NCBI RefSeq assembly: GCF_002149035.1 | Contig: NZ_NGFP01000055.1 | Location: 1 to 39,472, forward strand | DNA: 39,472 bases | Direction: 5' to 3' | From: Streptosporangium minutum | GTDB lineage: Bacteria; Actinomycetota; Actinomycetes; Streptosporangiales; Streptosporangiaceae | Shown here: one piece after another, positions 22,366 to 30,876 of the stretch | How positions within the stretch are numbered: position 1 is the first letter of the stretch | Layout: every line of letters begins with the position of its first letter | The notes under the pieces: generated by a model | Told to the model about the DNA's origin: nothing | The model's database searches: none | What the model saw: only the letters and a program-made list of their open reading frames with translations | Made by a program: the position numbers and the translations under genes

Positions 22366-23289
22366 TCAGCGGGACGCCACGTCCAGCATCGCCAGCTCGT
22401 CCTCGCTCAGGGTCAGCCCGGCGACGGCGAGCAGCGGCCTGAGCTGTTCGACGTCGCGGGCGCTGGCGATCGGCGCGGCCACCGTGGGCTGGGCGGCCAG
22501 CCAGGCGAGCGCGACGGCCGCCGGGGCGACGTCGTGGGCGGCGGCCACCTTGTCCAGGGCCTCCAGCACCCGGGGGCCGCGCTCGGTCTTCAGATACGCC
22601 GAGGCCTGGCCCGCGCGGGGGCTGTCCACCTCGACGCCGGGCCGGTACTTGCCGGTCAGGAATCCACGGGCCAGCCCGTGGTACGGCGTGCTGGTCAGCC
22701 CCTCGGCGATCACCACGTCGCGCAGCGGGCCCTCGTAGTCGCGCTCCACCAGGTTGTACGGCTGCTGCAGCACCCCGTAGCGGGCCAGGCCGTCCCGATC
22801 GGAGATCGCCAGCGCCTCGGCCAGCCGCTCGGGGCCGTAGTTGGAGGCGCCGATGTTGCGGACCTTGCCCTCGCGGATCAGGGAGTCGAACGCGCCGAGG
22901 GTCTCCTCCAGCGGGGTCCCGGCGTCGTCGATGTGCGCCCAGTACAGATCGATGTGGTCGGTCCGCAGCCGCCGCAGCGAGTCCTCGGCGGCCGCGCGGA
23001 TGTTGGCCGCGGACAGGCCGGGCCGGCCGGGCAGCGAGCCGACCTTGGTGGCCACCACGATCTGGCCGCGGTTGCCGCGGGAGGCCATCCACTCCCCGAT
23101 GATCGTCTCCGACTCCCCGCCGGAGTGTCCGGGAACCCACTCGGAGTAGACGTCGGCGGTGTCGACGAAGTTGCCGCCGGCCTCGACGTAGGCGTCCAGG
23201 ACGGCGAACGAGGCGTCGCGGTCCGCGGTCCAGCCGAATACGTTGCCACCCAGGCAGAGCGGGAAGAGGTTCAGCTCAGAAAGGCTCAT
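22366..23289 (-). CDS. aldo/keto reductase
   Basis: This 307-residue TIM-barrel NAD(P)H oxidoreductase has the catalytic tetrad visible: Asp and Tyr in FVDTADVYSEWVPG, Lys in VVATKVGSLPG, and His in IDLYWAHIDDAG. KVRNIGASNYGPERLAEA and the C-terminal cofactor loop VAAPIASARDVEQL are typical of the YajO/Tas-like branch. ATG 23289 has no ribosome binding site but lies 7 nt after TAGGCT (minus strand), so it is probably leaderless; a longer in-frame start is less likely. The substrate is unknown. It is divergent from the esterase gene. Confidence 0.9.
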   Translation of the reverse strand: MSLSELNLFPLCLGGNVFGWTADRDASFAVLDAYVEAGGNFVDTADVYSEWVPGHSGGESETIIGEWMASRGNRGQIVVATKVGSLPGRPGLSAANIRAAAEDSLRRLRTDHIDLYWAHIDDAGTPLEETLGAFDSLIREGKVRNIGASNYGPERLAEALAISDRDGLARYGVLQQPYNLVERDYEGPLRDVVIAEGLTSTPYHGLARGFLTGKYRPGVEVDSPRAGQASAYLKTERGPRVLEALDKVAAAHDVAPAAVALAWLAAQPTVAAPIASARDVEQLRPLLAVAGLTLSEDELAMLDVASR

Positions 23290-23296
23290 GGTTCTC

Positions 23297-23302
23297 AGCC
23301 TA
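23297..23302 (-). promoter_or_regulatory. -10 box for the leaderless aldo/keto reductase transcript
   Basis: Minus-strand TAGGCT lies 7 nt before the ATG at 23289. Confidence 0.45.
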
Positions 23303-23393
23303 TTTGCTGAATAATCGCGCACTTCGCGGGCATCCCCGGCAAGCGGTGGGCAGTTATTATGTGCGACGTCAATAAGGACTGTCGGAGGCTCTC

Positions 23394-24452
23394 ATGGCAC
23401 CCGGTTCACGGCTACGCGGATTCTTCGTCGGCGCTGTGATCGCGGGCGGGCTGACCGTCCTCGTCGTGGCCGCCGCCATCGCCCTCCTCACCAACCAGCG
23501 CCACGCGGTCTCCGGGCCGGTCGGGGTCCCGGCCGGCGTCCCGGCCAGTGCCTCAGCCGGCGCCTCGGCCTCCACGCGGACGCCGGAGACCTCCGGCGAC
23601 GTCGAGGTGGTCAAGGAGCGGCGGCTCGGCGAACGACGGATGGAGCTGACCCTCCGATCCAAGGCCCTCGACGACGTCACCACGGTCAGGCTGCTGCTGC
23701 CCAAAGGCTGGTCCAGGGATTCCGGCAGAACCTGGCCGGCGCTCTGGCTGCTCCACGGCGGTCTCGACGGCTACCAGGGATGGTCGAAGTCGGATGTCGA
23801 GGAGATGACCGAGAACGAGCAGGTCATCGTGGTGATGCCCGACGGGGGCAAGTGCGGCAGCTACTCCGACTGGTACAACGGCGGCGACGGGGGCCCGCCC
23901 CGGTGGGCGACCTACCACCTGAAGGAACTGCTGCCCCTGCTGGAGAGCCGGTACGCCGCGAGCGGGGAGCGGGCCGTCGCCGGATACTCCATGGGCGGCC
24001 AGGGAGCGATGCTCTACGCCGCGACCGGGAGCTTCAGGGCCGCGGCCTCTTTCAGCGGCGCGGTGCACACCCTCATGCCCGGGGCCGACGTGGCCGTCTT
24101 CCTCGGCACCACGGCGGGCTGCTTCGGCACCGACTGGAAGCGCATCTGGGGTGACCCCCGCGGCGACCGCGAGGTCTGGCGGGCCCACGACCCCTACCAC
24201 CTGGCGGGCCGGCTCCGCGGGGTCCGGCTCTACGTGGCCGCCGGTGACGGCCGGAAGAGGCGGGGCGAGCTGTTCGGCGACATCACCGAGGAACTGGCCG
24301 GCAAGGCCTCCAGGGCCTTCGCCGGCCGGCTCAAGGAGCTCGGCATCCCCGTCGAGACCCATTTCTACGGCGGCCGCCACAACATGACCTACTGGAACAG
24401 GGAGCTCCGCCGTGCGCTGCCGATGCTGCTCGACTCCGTCGGGGCGAAGTGA
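23394..24452 (+). CDS. membrane-anchored or secreted esterase (antigen-85-like alpha/beta hydrolase)
   Basis: This protein has 352 residues. A membrane segment at residues 9-33 is followed by an Ala/Ser/Pro/Val-rich linker to about residue 68, so the enzyme works outside the cell. The alpha/beta-hydrolase core has ALWLLHGGLDGYQGWSKSD (oxyanion region), VVMPDGGKCGSYSDWYNGG, the nucleophile Ser199 in VAGYSMGGQGAM, and His329 in YGGRHNMTYW. This is the PF00756 esterase pattern shared with mycolyltransferases and S-formylglutathione hydrolases. The natural ester is unknown. The start at ATG 23394 was kept because the hydrophobic N-terminus makes sense. A 34-bp repeat array follows the stop. Confidence 0.85.
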   Translation: MAPGSRLRGFFVGAVIAGGLTVLVVAAAIALLTNQRHAVSGPVGVPAGVPASASAGASASTRTPETSGDVEVVKERRLGERRMELTLRSKALDDVTTVRLLLPKGWSRDSGRTWPALWLLHGGLDGYQGWSKSDVEEMTENEQVIVVMPDGGKCGSYSDWYNGGDGGPPRWATYHLKELLPLLESRYAASGERAVAGYSMGGQGAMLYAATGSFRAAASFSGAVHTLMPGADVAVFLGTTAGCFGTDWKRIWGDPRGDREVWRAHDPYHLAGRLRGVRLYVAAGDGRKRRGELFGDITEELAGKASRAFAGRLKELGIPVETHFYGGRHNMTYWNRELRRALPMLLDSVGAK

Positions 24453-24457
24453 GCCCG

Positions 24458-24661
24458 CCGGGTGCCGGTGGTTCACGCCCGGGGCCGCTCGCCGGTCCAA
24501 AGTGGTTCACGGCCGGAGCTGCTCGCCGGTCCAAAGTGGTTCACGGCCGGAGCTGCTCGCCGGTCCAAAGTGGTTCACGGCCGGAGCTGCTCGCCGGTCC
24601 AGGGTGGTTCACGGCCGGAGCTGCTCGCCGGTCCAGGTGGCCTCACGGCCGGAGGCGCCCG
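24458..24661 (+). repeat. 34-bp tandem repeat array, about six units
   Basis: Units start at 24492, 24526, 24560, 24594 and 24628, with a degenerate first unit from about 24458. The first three full units are identical; later ones diverge. Each contains CCAAAGTGGTTCACGG (or CCAGGGTGG) and GAGCTGCTCG. There are no spacers, and 34 is not a multiple of three, so it is a non-coding minisatellite. Confidence 0.92.
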
Positions 24662-24723
24662 CCGGCCGGTGGCGCGTACCGATCGGCGGGACACCGGCAC
24701 CCGGCGGGCGCCGTACGGGACGG

Positions 24724-26418
24724 TCAGTGCCCGCCGGACAGATCCATGTCGCGCGGTGTGAGCAGCCAGACCGCGACGGCGGCGGCCAGCATGAGGCCGC
24801 CGCCGGCCGCGCCGGTCACCACCAGCGAGTCGGTGAAGGCGGCCTGGGCCTGCCGGGCGAGCTCGGTCCCGGCCCGGCCCACGGCCCCGGTCACCTCCAG
24901 CGCCCCGCCCAGCGACTCGCGGACCACCTCGGCGGCCTGGCCGGTGACGCCCCCCGCGGCCAGCTCGGCCGGCGTGAGCTCGTTGCGGTAGACCGCCGCG
25001 GCGACGCTGCCGAGGACGGCCACGCCCAGTGCCCCGCCCAGCTCGTAGCTGGTCTCCTCGATCGCGGCGGCGCTGCCGGCCTTCTCGGGCGGCGCGCCGG
25101 ACATGATGACCGCCGAGGCGATCGCCAGCGACCCCATGCCGGCGCCGATCAGCAGGAGCGCCGCGGCCACGGCCGGGTAGGGGAGAGGGGCCGGCGCGAC
25201 GGGAAGCACGAGGAACCCGGCGGCGGCGACGGCGAGACCTCCGGCCAGCACCGCCCGGGGGCCGAGCCGGCCGGCCAGGCTGGGGGCGAGCGGCGAGACC
25301 AGCCCCGCGCCGGCCGCGGCCGGCAGCAGCCGCACCCCCGTCTCCAGCGGGGAGTAGTCCTGCACCAGCTGCATCCACTGGGCCACCAGCAGCATCATCC
25401 CGGCCATCGCGATGGAGGTGGTCAGCGCCGCGACGGTGCCCGCGGTGAAGGAGGGACGGCCGAACAGGCGGACCTCCAGCAGCGGATCGGGCCGGTCGAG
25501 GCAGCGTCTGACGAACCAGGTGAGTGTCACCGCCGCGACGGCGAGGGCGATCAGCGCGCCGGGGTCGCCGAGCCCGTCCTTGCCGAAGTGCTTGATCGCC
25601 CACACCAGGGCGACCATGCCCACGATCGACAGCACGGTGGCCACCGCGTCCCAGCGGCCCGGACGCGGGTTGCGGGACTCGGGCAGCAGCAGGAGCCCCG
25701 CGATGATCGCCGCGGCCATCACCGGGACGTTCACCAGGAACGCGGAGTGCCAGCTGAACCTCTCCAGCAGGGTTCCGCCGAGGATCGGCCCCAGCGCGGC
25801 GCCGAGCGCGGCCATGGCCGACCAGACGCCCAGCGCGGTGGCCCGCTCCCTCGGGTCGGTGAACAGGCTGCGGATCATCGACAGCGTGGAAGGCATGATC
25901 ATGGCGCCGCCGATGCCGAGGAGCGCCCGTACCGCGATCACCTCGCCGGGGCTGTCGGCCGCCAGCACCCCGACCGAGGCGAGGCCGAAGATCGCGAATC
26001 CGGTGAGCAGCATCCGCTTGCGGCCCCACCGGTCGCCCAGCGCGCTCAGGGTGACCAGCAGCCCGGACAGCACGAGCGCGTAGACGTCCACCATCCACAG
26101 CAGCTGCACCGAGTCCGGCCTCAGGTCGGCGGAGATCGCGGGCAGCGCCACGTTGAGGACGGTCATGTCCATGACCACCAGCAGCAGGCTCGCGGACAGG
26201 ACGCCGAGCCCCGCCCAGCGGCGTGGGTGCGGTGGCGCGCCGACCGCCGACCCCGGCTCCGGGGCGCACGTCACGGGGTCGCCGGCGGACGGGTTCGGGT
26301 TGCACGTCACGGGGTCGCCGGCGGACGGTTCCAGGTTGTGCGTCACGGGGTCTCCGGTGGACGGGTTCGGGTTGCGCGTCACGGGGTCGCCGGCGGACGG
26401 TTCCGGGTTGCGCGTCAC
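24724..26418 (-). CDS. 14-TM drug-efflux MFS transporter (DHA2/EmrB type) with repeat N-terminus
   Basis: This 564-residue protein has, from about residue 60, about 14 membrane helices with the DHA2 motifs LLVVMDMTVLNVALPAIS, LSALGDRWGRKRMLL and GVWSAMAALGAALGPILGG. It probably exports drugs or dyes by proton antiport. GTG 26418 overlaps the TetR stop (GTGA) and has GGGGGA upstream. Residues 1 to about 60 are five 12-residue repeats of the form GDPVTRNPNPS, encoded by 36-bp DNA repeats; each repeat holds a GTG, so initiation inside the array is possible. Such a tail is unusual for this family. It forms an operon with the TetR gene. Confidence 0.85.
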   Translation of the reverse strand: MTRNPEPSAGDPVTRNPNPSTGDPVTHNLEPSAGDPVTCNPNPSAGDPVTCAPEPGSAVGAPPHPRRWAGLGVLSASLLLVVMDMTVLNVALPAISADLRPDSVQLLWMVDVYALVLSGLLVTLSALGDRWGRKRMLLTGFAIFGLASVGVLAADSPGEVIAVRALLGIGGAMIMPSTLSMIRSLFTDPRERATALGVWSAMAALGAALGPILGGTLLERFSWHSAFLVNVPVMAAAIIAGLLLLPESRNPRPGRWDAVATVLSIVGMVALVWAIKHFGKDGLGDPGALIALAVAAVTLTWFVRRCLDRPDPLLEVRLFGRPSFTAGTVAALTTSIAMAGMMLLVAQWMQLVQDYSPLETGVRLLPAAAGAGLVSPLAPSLAGRLGPRAVLAGGLAVAAAGFLVLPVAPAPLPYPAVAAALLLIGAGMGSLAIASAVIMSGAPPEKAGSAAAIEETSYELGGALGVAVLGSVAAAVYRNELTPAELAAGGVTGQAAEVVRESLGGALEVTGAVGRAGTELARQAQAAFTDSLVVTGAAGGGLMLAAAVAVWLLTPRDMDLSGGH

Positions 26419-26420
26419 GA
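26269..26420 (-). repeat. 36-bp in-frame tandem repeats at the 5' end of the efflux gene
   Basis: CGTCACGGGGTC-type units begin every 36 bp at 26269, 26305, 26341, 26377 and 26413 (plus-strand view). The array spans the stop of the tetR gene and codes for the 12-residue repeats of the transporter N-terminus. Confidence 0.9.
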
Positions 26421-26975
26421 GGTCCCCCGGAGAAAGGTCTCCAGCAGCGTCCGCTCGATGTCCCTGCGTGCGACGTCGCCCCGCCGCAGGCTCTCGCGTA
26501 CGGCGACGAGCAGGCCGTACACGGTGTTGCTGATCCACCTGACCGGCAGGTCGGGGCGGAGCACGCCCGCCCGCTGGGCGGCCAGGTAGAAGGCGATCTC
26601 GCGCTCCTCCAGCTCGTCGGCGCGTTCCTGCAGCCCGGGCAGCTTGGTCATGACGTGCTCGGTCAGCGCGAAGCCGTGCTCCTGCACGTCGTTCACCAGG
26701 CCGGTGAGCAGCTCGTGCAGGGCGGTGGTGATGCGCGCGGGGTCGGCGGAGGCGGCGGCCTCCTCGATCGCGGCCTGCCGCTGCACCCGCTCCCACCCGT
26801 CGAGCGCCCTGCTGCCGAGGACCACGAGCAGCTCCTCCTTGCCGGCGAAGTACCGGTGGAGCGTGGCGCGGCTGACCCCGGTGGCTTCGGCGAGCTGGGC
26901 CATGGAGGCGGTCGGGTCCTCGTTCAGGTGTTGTATCGCCAGGGTGATGATCTGGTCGCGGCCTACAGCCACCAC
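26415..26975 (-). CDS. TetR-family regulator of the efflux pump
   Basis: This 186-residue protein has a TetR N-terminal HTH: RDQIITLAIQHLNEDPTASMAQLAEATGVSRATLHRYFAGKEELL (residues about 6-50). The C-terminal ligand domain contains REIAFYLAAQRAGVLRPDLPVRWISNTVYGLL. GTG 26975 has GGAG upstream. It is co-transcribed with the DHA2 pump through a 4-bp overlap, and a 22-bp palindrome lies 15 bp before its start. A repressor released by the pump's substrate, controlling its own operon, is the straightforward inference. The C-terminus ends LLETFLRGTS. Confidence 0.88.
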   Translation of the reverse strand: MVAVGRDQIITLAIQHLNEDPTASMAQLAEATGVSRATLHRYFAGKEELLVVLGSRALDGWERVQRQAAIEEAAASADPARITTALHELLTGLVNDVQEHGFALTEHVMTKLPGLQERADELEEREIAFYLAAQRAGVLRPDLPVRWISNTVYGLLVAVRESLRRGDVARRDIERTLLETFLRGTS

Positions 26976-26989
26976 TCATCTCCGTTTCG

Positions 26990-27015
26990 TTTGAGACATC
27001 CGTGTTTCAAATGAT
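26990..27015 (-). promoter_or_regulatory. TetR operator and -10 box
   Basis: TTTGAGAC (26990-26997) and GTTTCAAA (27004-27011) form a palindrome with one mismatch per arm and a 6-bp centre. Minus-strand TATCAT (27010-27015) reads as the -10, so the dyad covers the transcription start. Confidence 0.55.
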
Positions 27016-27209
27016 ACGTGACCGCATCAAGGCTACGACGTGGTACCCCGTCCCCGGCACGGCACGGCACGCACCCGCCTCGCCCGTACGGCACGGCACC
27101 CGCCTCACCGGTGCGGCGCGCGTACGGCTACGGCACGCACACGGTCCCGTTACGGCGTGCGTACGGCGCTCTCTCCCCGGTGGCATGGAAATCCGGCCTG
27201 GCCGGGGGC

Positions 27210-27215
27210 TATGGT
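27210..27215 (+). promoter_or_regulatory. -10 box for a leaderless TetR transcript
   Basis: TATGGT lies 6 nt before GTG 27222, and there is no ribosome binding site. Confidence 0.45.
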
Positions 27216-27221
27216 CGGGCT

Positions 27222-27815
27222 GTGGCCAGCCTCAGACAGCGCTCCGGCAGGTCCGGGCGCGCGCGTGACGCCTCGGATCCCGGCACGCGCACCCGTATCC
27301 TCGACGCCGCCGAAGAGCTGTTCGCCGGGGGCGGCTACGAGGCGACGCCCACGGCGGAGATCGCCCGGCTGGCCGGCGTGCCCAAGGGGCTCGTCTTCCA
27401 CTACTTCCCCAAGAAGATCGACGTGCTCGTCGCGCTGATCGACGAGCGCACGCTCGTGGAGGAGCTCCCCGAGGTGGAGGCCGTCCCCGGCGACGCGGCG
27501 GGGACCCTGTCGCGGCTGGCCCGGCGCCTGCCGCTCAGCGCCTCCCCGGCGATGCGCCGCATCCTGTTCCGCGAGGCGGACACGCACGGCTCGGTCCGCG
27601 ACCGGCTCGGCCGCCTGAACGGTGAGATCATCCGGCGGGCCCGGTTCGCGCTGGAGCTGGCGCTGCCCACGGCGCGCGGCGACGCCGCCCGGCTGGAGGT
27701 GGCCGCGGTCACCTTCGCCGCGGTGCTGCTCTACCAGGAGAACCTCTGCCAGCTCACCGGCCACCACATCGATCCCGACGCGGTCGCCGAGCTGATCGCC
27801 CACGCCCTGGGATGA
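27222..27815 (+). CDS. TetR-family transcriptional regulator
   Basis: This 197-residue protein has the HTH TRTRILDAAEELFAGGGYEATPTAEIARLAGVPKGLVFHYFPKKIDVL at residues about 20-68. The C-terminal helices include MRRILFREADTHGSVRDRLGRLNGEIIRRARFALELAL. GTG 27222 was chosen because TATGGT sits 6 nt upstream (leaderless pattern) and the longer in-frame extension from 27018 is low-complexity. Its target is unknown: the convergent WS/DGAT gene lies 27 bp beyond its stop, and the divergent tetR-efflux operon is behind it. The 27020-27200 stretch before it is a low-complexity run of CGTACGGC-like words. Confidence 0.82.
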   Translation: MASLRQRSGRSGRARDASDPGTRTRILDAAEELFAGGGYEATPTAEIARLAGVPKGLVFHYFPKKIDVLVALIDERTLVEELPEVEAVPGDAAGTLSRLARRLPLSASPAMRRILFREADTHGSVRDRLGRLNGEIIRRARFALELALPTARGDAARLEVAAVTFAAVLLYQENLCQLTGHHIDPDAVAELIAHALG

Positions 27816-27842
27816 GCTCCGCCCCCGGCCGGGCGCTCCGCC

Positions 27843-29324
27843 TCAGGCGGGGACGGCCTCCCGGGCCGTTCGGGGCTCGGCCGGCTCGGCCAGCTCCCTC
27901 AGCTCGTCCATGGCCTCCTGCAGGTGACCCATCAGCCGCCACACGTCCTCCACCCGGTCGGGGCAGGCGAGGATGCCGAAGTCCAGCGAGCCGTCGTAGG
28001 AGAAGCAGGTGATGTTGACCCCGCCGCTCAGGTCGGTCAGCACCGACATCGGGTAGTAGGCGAGCACCCGGGCCCCGCACAGATACAGCGGGAGCTGGGG
28101 CCCGGGGACGTTGGAGACGATCAGGTTGATCGGCGGCAGCACGATCGAGGCCAGCCGGAAGATCGTGGAGGTCGCGCGCGCGGCGACGGCCGCGGGCAGC
28201 ATCGAGGACAGCTCGCCCAGCCAGGTGGCGGGGGAGCCGGCGAAGCGCCGCTTGGCCGCGCGCATCGTCCGCCCCATGACCCGCAGGCGGTCGAGGGGAT
28301 CGGCGAGATCGGTCGGCATCGGGGTGATCATGACAGAGAGCTGGTTGCCGACCACGTCCCGGGCACTCGACGTGCGGACCGCGACCGGGACCGCGGCGAT
28401 CAGCGGCCGGTCCGGCAGGCAGCCGTGCTCGCGGAGCCAGGAACGCAGCGCCGAGGCGCACAGCGTCATGACCACGTCGTTGACGCTGAGCCCGAAGACC
28501 CCGGCGACCCGCTTGACGTCCGCCAGCGGGATCGAGCCGTAGGAGAAGCGCCGTCGGGCGCCGATCGGGCCGTTGAACGGCGTGCGCGGGGCGGACAGGG
28601 AGGGCGTCTCCGGCAGCTCCCGGTGGTCCCCCCAGATCATCCGGGTCGCGGCGGCCACCGTCCGGGCCCCGGGCAGCGCCGCGGCCACCGGGATCGCGTC
28701 GAGGTCGGCCGCCATCCTGCCCAGCGAGCGCAGTGCTCTGGCCGGGTGGGCCACCGAGCGGGTCACGGCCGCCGCGAGCATCGTGACCGGACCGAGGGCG
28801 GTGGTCGCCGCCGGGGCGGCCGGCGGGTCGACCACACGGCGCTCGGGGGTGAGGTCCAGCAGGGCGGCGAGGGTCTCCGCGCCCGACACCCCGTCGATGG
28901 CGCAGTGGTGGACCTTGGCGTAGAGGGCGGTCCGGCCGCCGGTCAGGCCCTGGATCAGGTGCATCTCCCAGAGCGGCCGGGTCCGGTCCAGCCGCCGCTC
29001 GTGGATCCGGGCGATCACCTCGGCGAGCTGCGCCTCGTCGCCGGGCAGGGGGAGGGTCACCTCGTGGACGTGGTCGGCGACGTCGAGGTCGGGGACCTCC
29101 GTCCAGTAGGGGTGGTCCAGGCCGAACGGCACGTCGGCCAGGCGCAGGCTCAGTGTCGGGGCGAGATGCAGGCGCTCGCGCAGCAGCTCGATCAGAGCGG
29201 CCCGCGTGACGGCACCCCCGGGAGCCCCGGCAGGGTCGAGGATCGCCACCCCTGCGACGTGGGCCGCGGTGGTCGCCGATTCGGCATGCAGGAACTGCGC
29301 GTCGAGTGCGGTCAGCTGGCGCAT
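27843..29324 (-). CDS. wax ester synthase/diacylglycerol acyltransferase (WS/DGAT)
   Basis: This 493-residue enzyme transfers an acyl-CoA to a fatty alcohol or diacylglycerol to make storage wax ester or triacylglycerol. The catalytic HHxxxDG is His139-His140-Cys-Ala-Ile-Asp144-Gly145. MRQLTALDAQFLHAE, DRTRPLWEMHLI, VNDVVMTLCASALRSWL, LIVSNVPGPQLPLYLCGA and the C-terminal LSGGVNITCFSYDGSLDFGI all match the family. ATG 29324 follows GAGGAGG with good spacing. Length is normal for actinobacterial Tgs proteins. The molybdoenzyme gene upstream on the same strand is 262 bp away, so a separate promoter is likely. Confidence 0.92.
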   Translation of the reverse strand: MRQLTALDAQFLHAESATTAAHVAGVAILDPAGAPGGAVTRAALIELLRERLHLAPTLSLRLADVPFGLDHPYWTEVPDLDVADHVHEVTLPLPGDEAQLAEVIARIHERRLDRTRPLWEMHLIQGLTGGRTALYAKVHHCAIDGVSGAETLAALLDLTPERRVVDPPAAPAATTALGPVTMLAAAVTRSVAHPARALRSLGRMAADLDAIPVAAALPGARTVAAATRMIWGDHRELPETPSLSAPRTPFNGPIGARRRFSYGSIPLADVKRVAGVFGLSVNDVVMTLCASALRSWLREHGCLPDRPLIAAVPVAVRTSSARDVVGNQLSVMITPMPTDLADPLDRLRVMGRTMRAAKRRFAGSPATWLGELSSMLPAAVAARATSTIFRLASIVLPPINLIVSNVPGPQLPLYLCGARVLAYYPMSVLTDLSGGVNITCFSYDGSLDFGILACPDRVEDVWRLMGHLQEAMDELRELAEPAEPRTAREAVPA

Positions 29325-29586
29325 CGATTGAGCCTCCTCGCGGAGAGCGGTGAGATGGATACGGCCATCATCGCCCCGGAACGTTTCCGCCTCGTTTCCC
29401 CCGGGCGACCTTGGGAGTCTTTCAGACGGAGCCGGGTGGCCCGGCCGTGAGCCCTTGCGCGGAGCCCGCCCGATCACCCGATACGCGCGCCGTACAGGGG
29501 GAATTCCATGCCCTTGCGGAGAGGTAAGAGTTGTGTATGGAATCGCCCCGCGATCGGTGGGGTCCGTGAGTCGGCGGCGTTTCCGA

Positions 29587-30795
29587 TCATTCGTTCACGA
29601 CGGTCACGGGATGGCGCACGACGGCGTCGAAGAGGTAGCCGTAGTCGTTGTGCGTGGCCCGCAGGGGCTGGACCGCGCCCGTCTCGTCGGTGGCCCGGGC
29701 GAGCAGGGTGTGCGGGCCGGTCCGCTGGGGGTTCCAGGTGATGTGCCAGCGGGTCCAGGCCGGCACGACGTGCGGGCCGCGGAGGTGGGCGCGGTGCCAG
29801 GTGGCGCCGCCGTCGAAGCTCACCTCCACCCCGGCGATCCGGCCGTTGCCCGACCATGCCCGTCCGTGCAGCACGTGCGGGCGTCCGGCCGCAAGCGTGG
29901 CGTCCCAGGGCAGCTCGAAGGCGCTCCTGATCCCCTGGGCGGTCAGCGGGGCGCCGCCCTCGGGCGGGTAGGCGTCGCCGAACATCCGGTAGAACTCGGT
30001 GTTCCACGGCGAGGCCAGCGGTGAGGTGGAGACCTCGATGTCGCCCACCCACTTGATCGAGGCCAGCCCGATCCAGGAGGGGACGATCAGCCGCACCGGG
30101 TGGCCGTGGTCGGGCGGCAGCGGCTGGTCGTTCATCTCGTAGGCGAGGATGACGTCCTTGAGCGCCTTGGACACCGGGATCGGGCGGCGGACCCGGCCGT
30201 AGTCGACCCCGTCGGCCACGTAGCCGGCGTCGAGCCCGCGCGGCATGACGTCGACGGCGTCGGGGGTGAGCCCGGCCCGCTCCAGCACCGTGGCCAGCGG
30301 CACCCCGCGCCAGCGGGCCACCCCGATGCCGCCCAGCCGCCAGGGTGTTCCGAAGATCTCCTCGCCCTGCTGGGCGGCGAAGAAGCTCCGGCCGTTGCCC
30401 GCGCACTCGATCGCCACGTCCTGGGTCACCGCGGGCAGCGCGAGAAGCTCCTCGTAGCCGAAGCCGCGGGGGTTGCGCAGCCCCGCGCCGTGCAGTTCCA
30501 GCCGCCAGGTCGCGGCGTCGATGATCGGGGTCGAGGTGTGGTTGCGGACGAAGAAACGGTCGTTGGGAACGTGGTAGCCGACGTCGCGCATCGCCTCCCA
30601 GCGCATCTCGGCGTTGGTGCCGTGGGCGATGAACGTCTCCGGCGGCAGCGGCTTGACGATCCCCGGGGCGCCCTCCCCGGGGACCGGCTCCCCGTCGACG
30701 GCCGCGAGCCGGAGCCGGTCGCGCCTGCCCCGGGCCAGCTGCTCGGCGCGGGTGCGCTGGTAGACGGCCTCGTCGTTCAGGTCCTCGTACGGCAT
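29587..30795 (-). CDS. sulfite oxidase-like molybdopterin enzyme
   Basis: This 402-residue protein has the two-domain sulfite oxidase layout. The molybdopterin domain carries Cys131 (QDVAIECAGNGRSFF), the molybdenum ligand, and HGHPVRLIVPSWIGLASIKWVG. The Mo-cofactor dimerisation domain follows (GRAWSGNGRIAGVEVSFDGGATWHRA and RWHITWNPQRTGPHTLLARATDETG). There is no Tat or Sec signal, so it is cytoplasmic, unlike periplasmic SorA. There is also no heme or membrane domain. ATG 30795 follows AAGGAGAGG. It could oxidise sulfite or reduce an unknown N- or S-oxide; the electron partner is not encoded nearby. Confidence 0.88.
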   Translation of the reverse strand: MPYEDLNDEAVYQRTRAEQLARGRRDRLRLAAVDGEPVPGEGAPGIVKPLPPETFIAHGTNAEMRWEAMRDVGYHVPNDRFFVRNHTSTPIIDAATWRLELHGAGLRNPRGFGYEELLALPAVTQDVAIECAGNGRSFFAAQQGEEIFGTPWRLGGIGVARWRGVPLATVLERAGLTPDAVDVMPRGLDAGYVADGVDYGRVRRPIPVSKALKDVILAYEMNDQPLPPDHGHPVRLIVPSWIGLASIKWVGDIEVSTSPLASPWNTEFYRMFGDAYPPEGGAPLTAQGIRSAFELPWDATLAAGRPHVLHGRAWSGNGRIAGVEVSFDGGATWHRAHLRGPHVVPAWTRWHITWNPQRTGPHTLLARATDETGAVQPLRATHNDYGYLFDAVVRHPVTVVNE

Positions 30796-30876
30796 GCGGC
30801 ACCTCTCCTTCCCTTACATCTATTTCCTACCAAAAAAGAATGTAATTTGCGAAGAGGGGTCACGCTTCTGTGACTC

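Noticed and set aside
20489-23140. 883-codon minus-strand open frame
   Set aside because: It overlaps the acetate symporter antisense and the aldo/keto reductase in another frame; its composition is typical of a high-GC shadow.
24458-24661. possible CRISPR array
   Set aside because: The 34-bp units abut with no variable spacers and no cas gene is near; it is a plain tandem repeat.
24412-26589. 725-codon plus-strand open frame
   Set aside because: It is the antisense shadow of the DHA2 efflux gene plus the 34-bp repeat array; the translation is His/Gln/Arg/Gly-rich with no domain.
29503-29543. ATTCCAT/ATGGAAT dyad upstream of WS/DGAT
   Set aside because: The arms are only 7 bp with a 27-bp gap, and no promoter elements fit; it may be chance.
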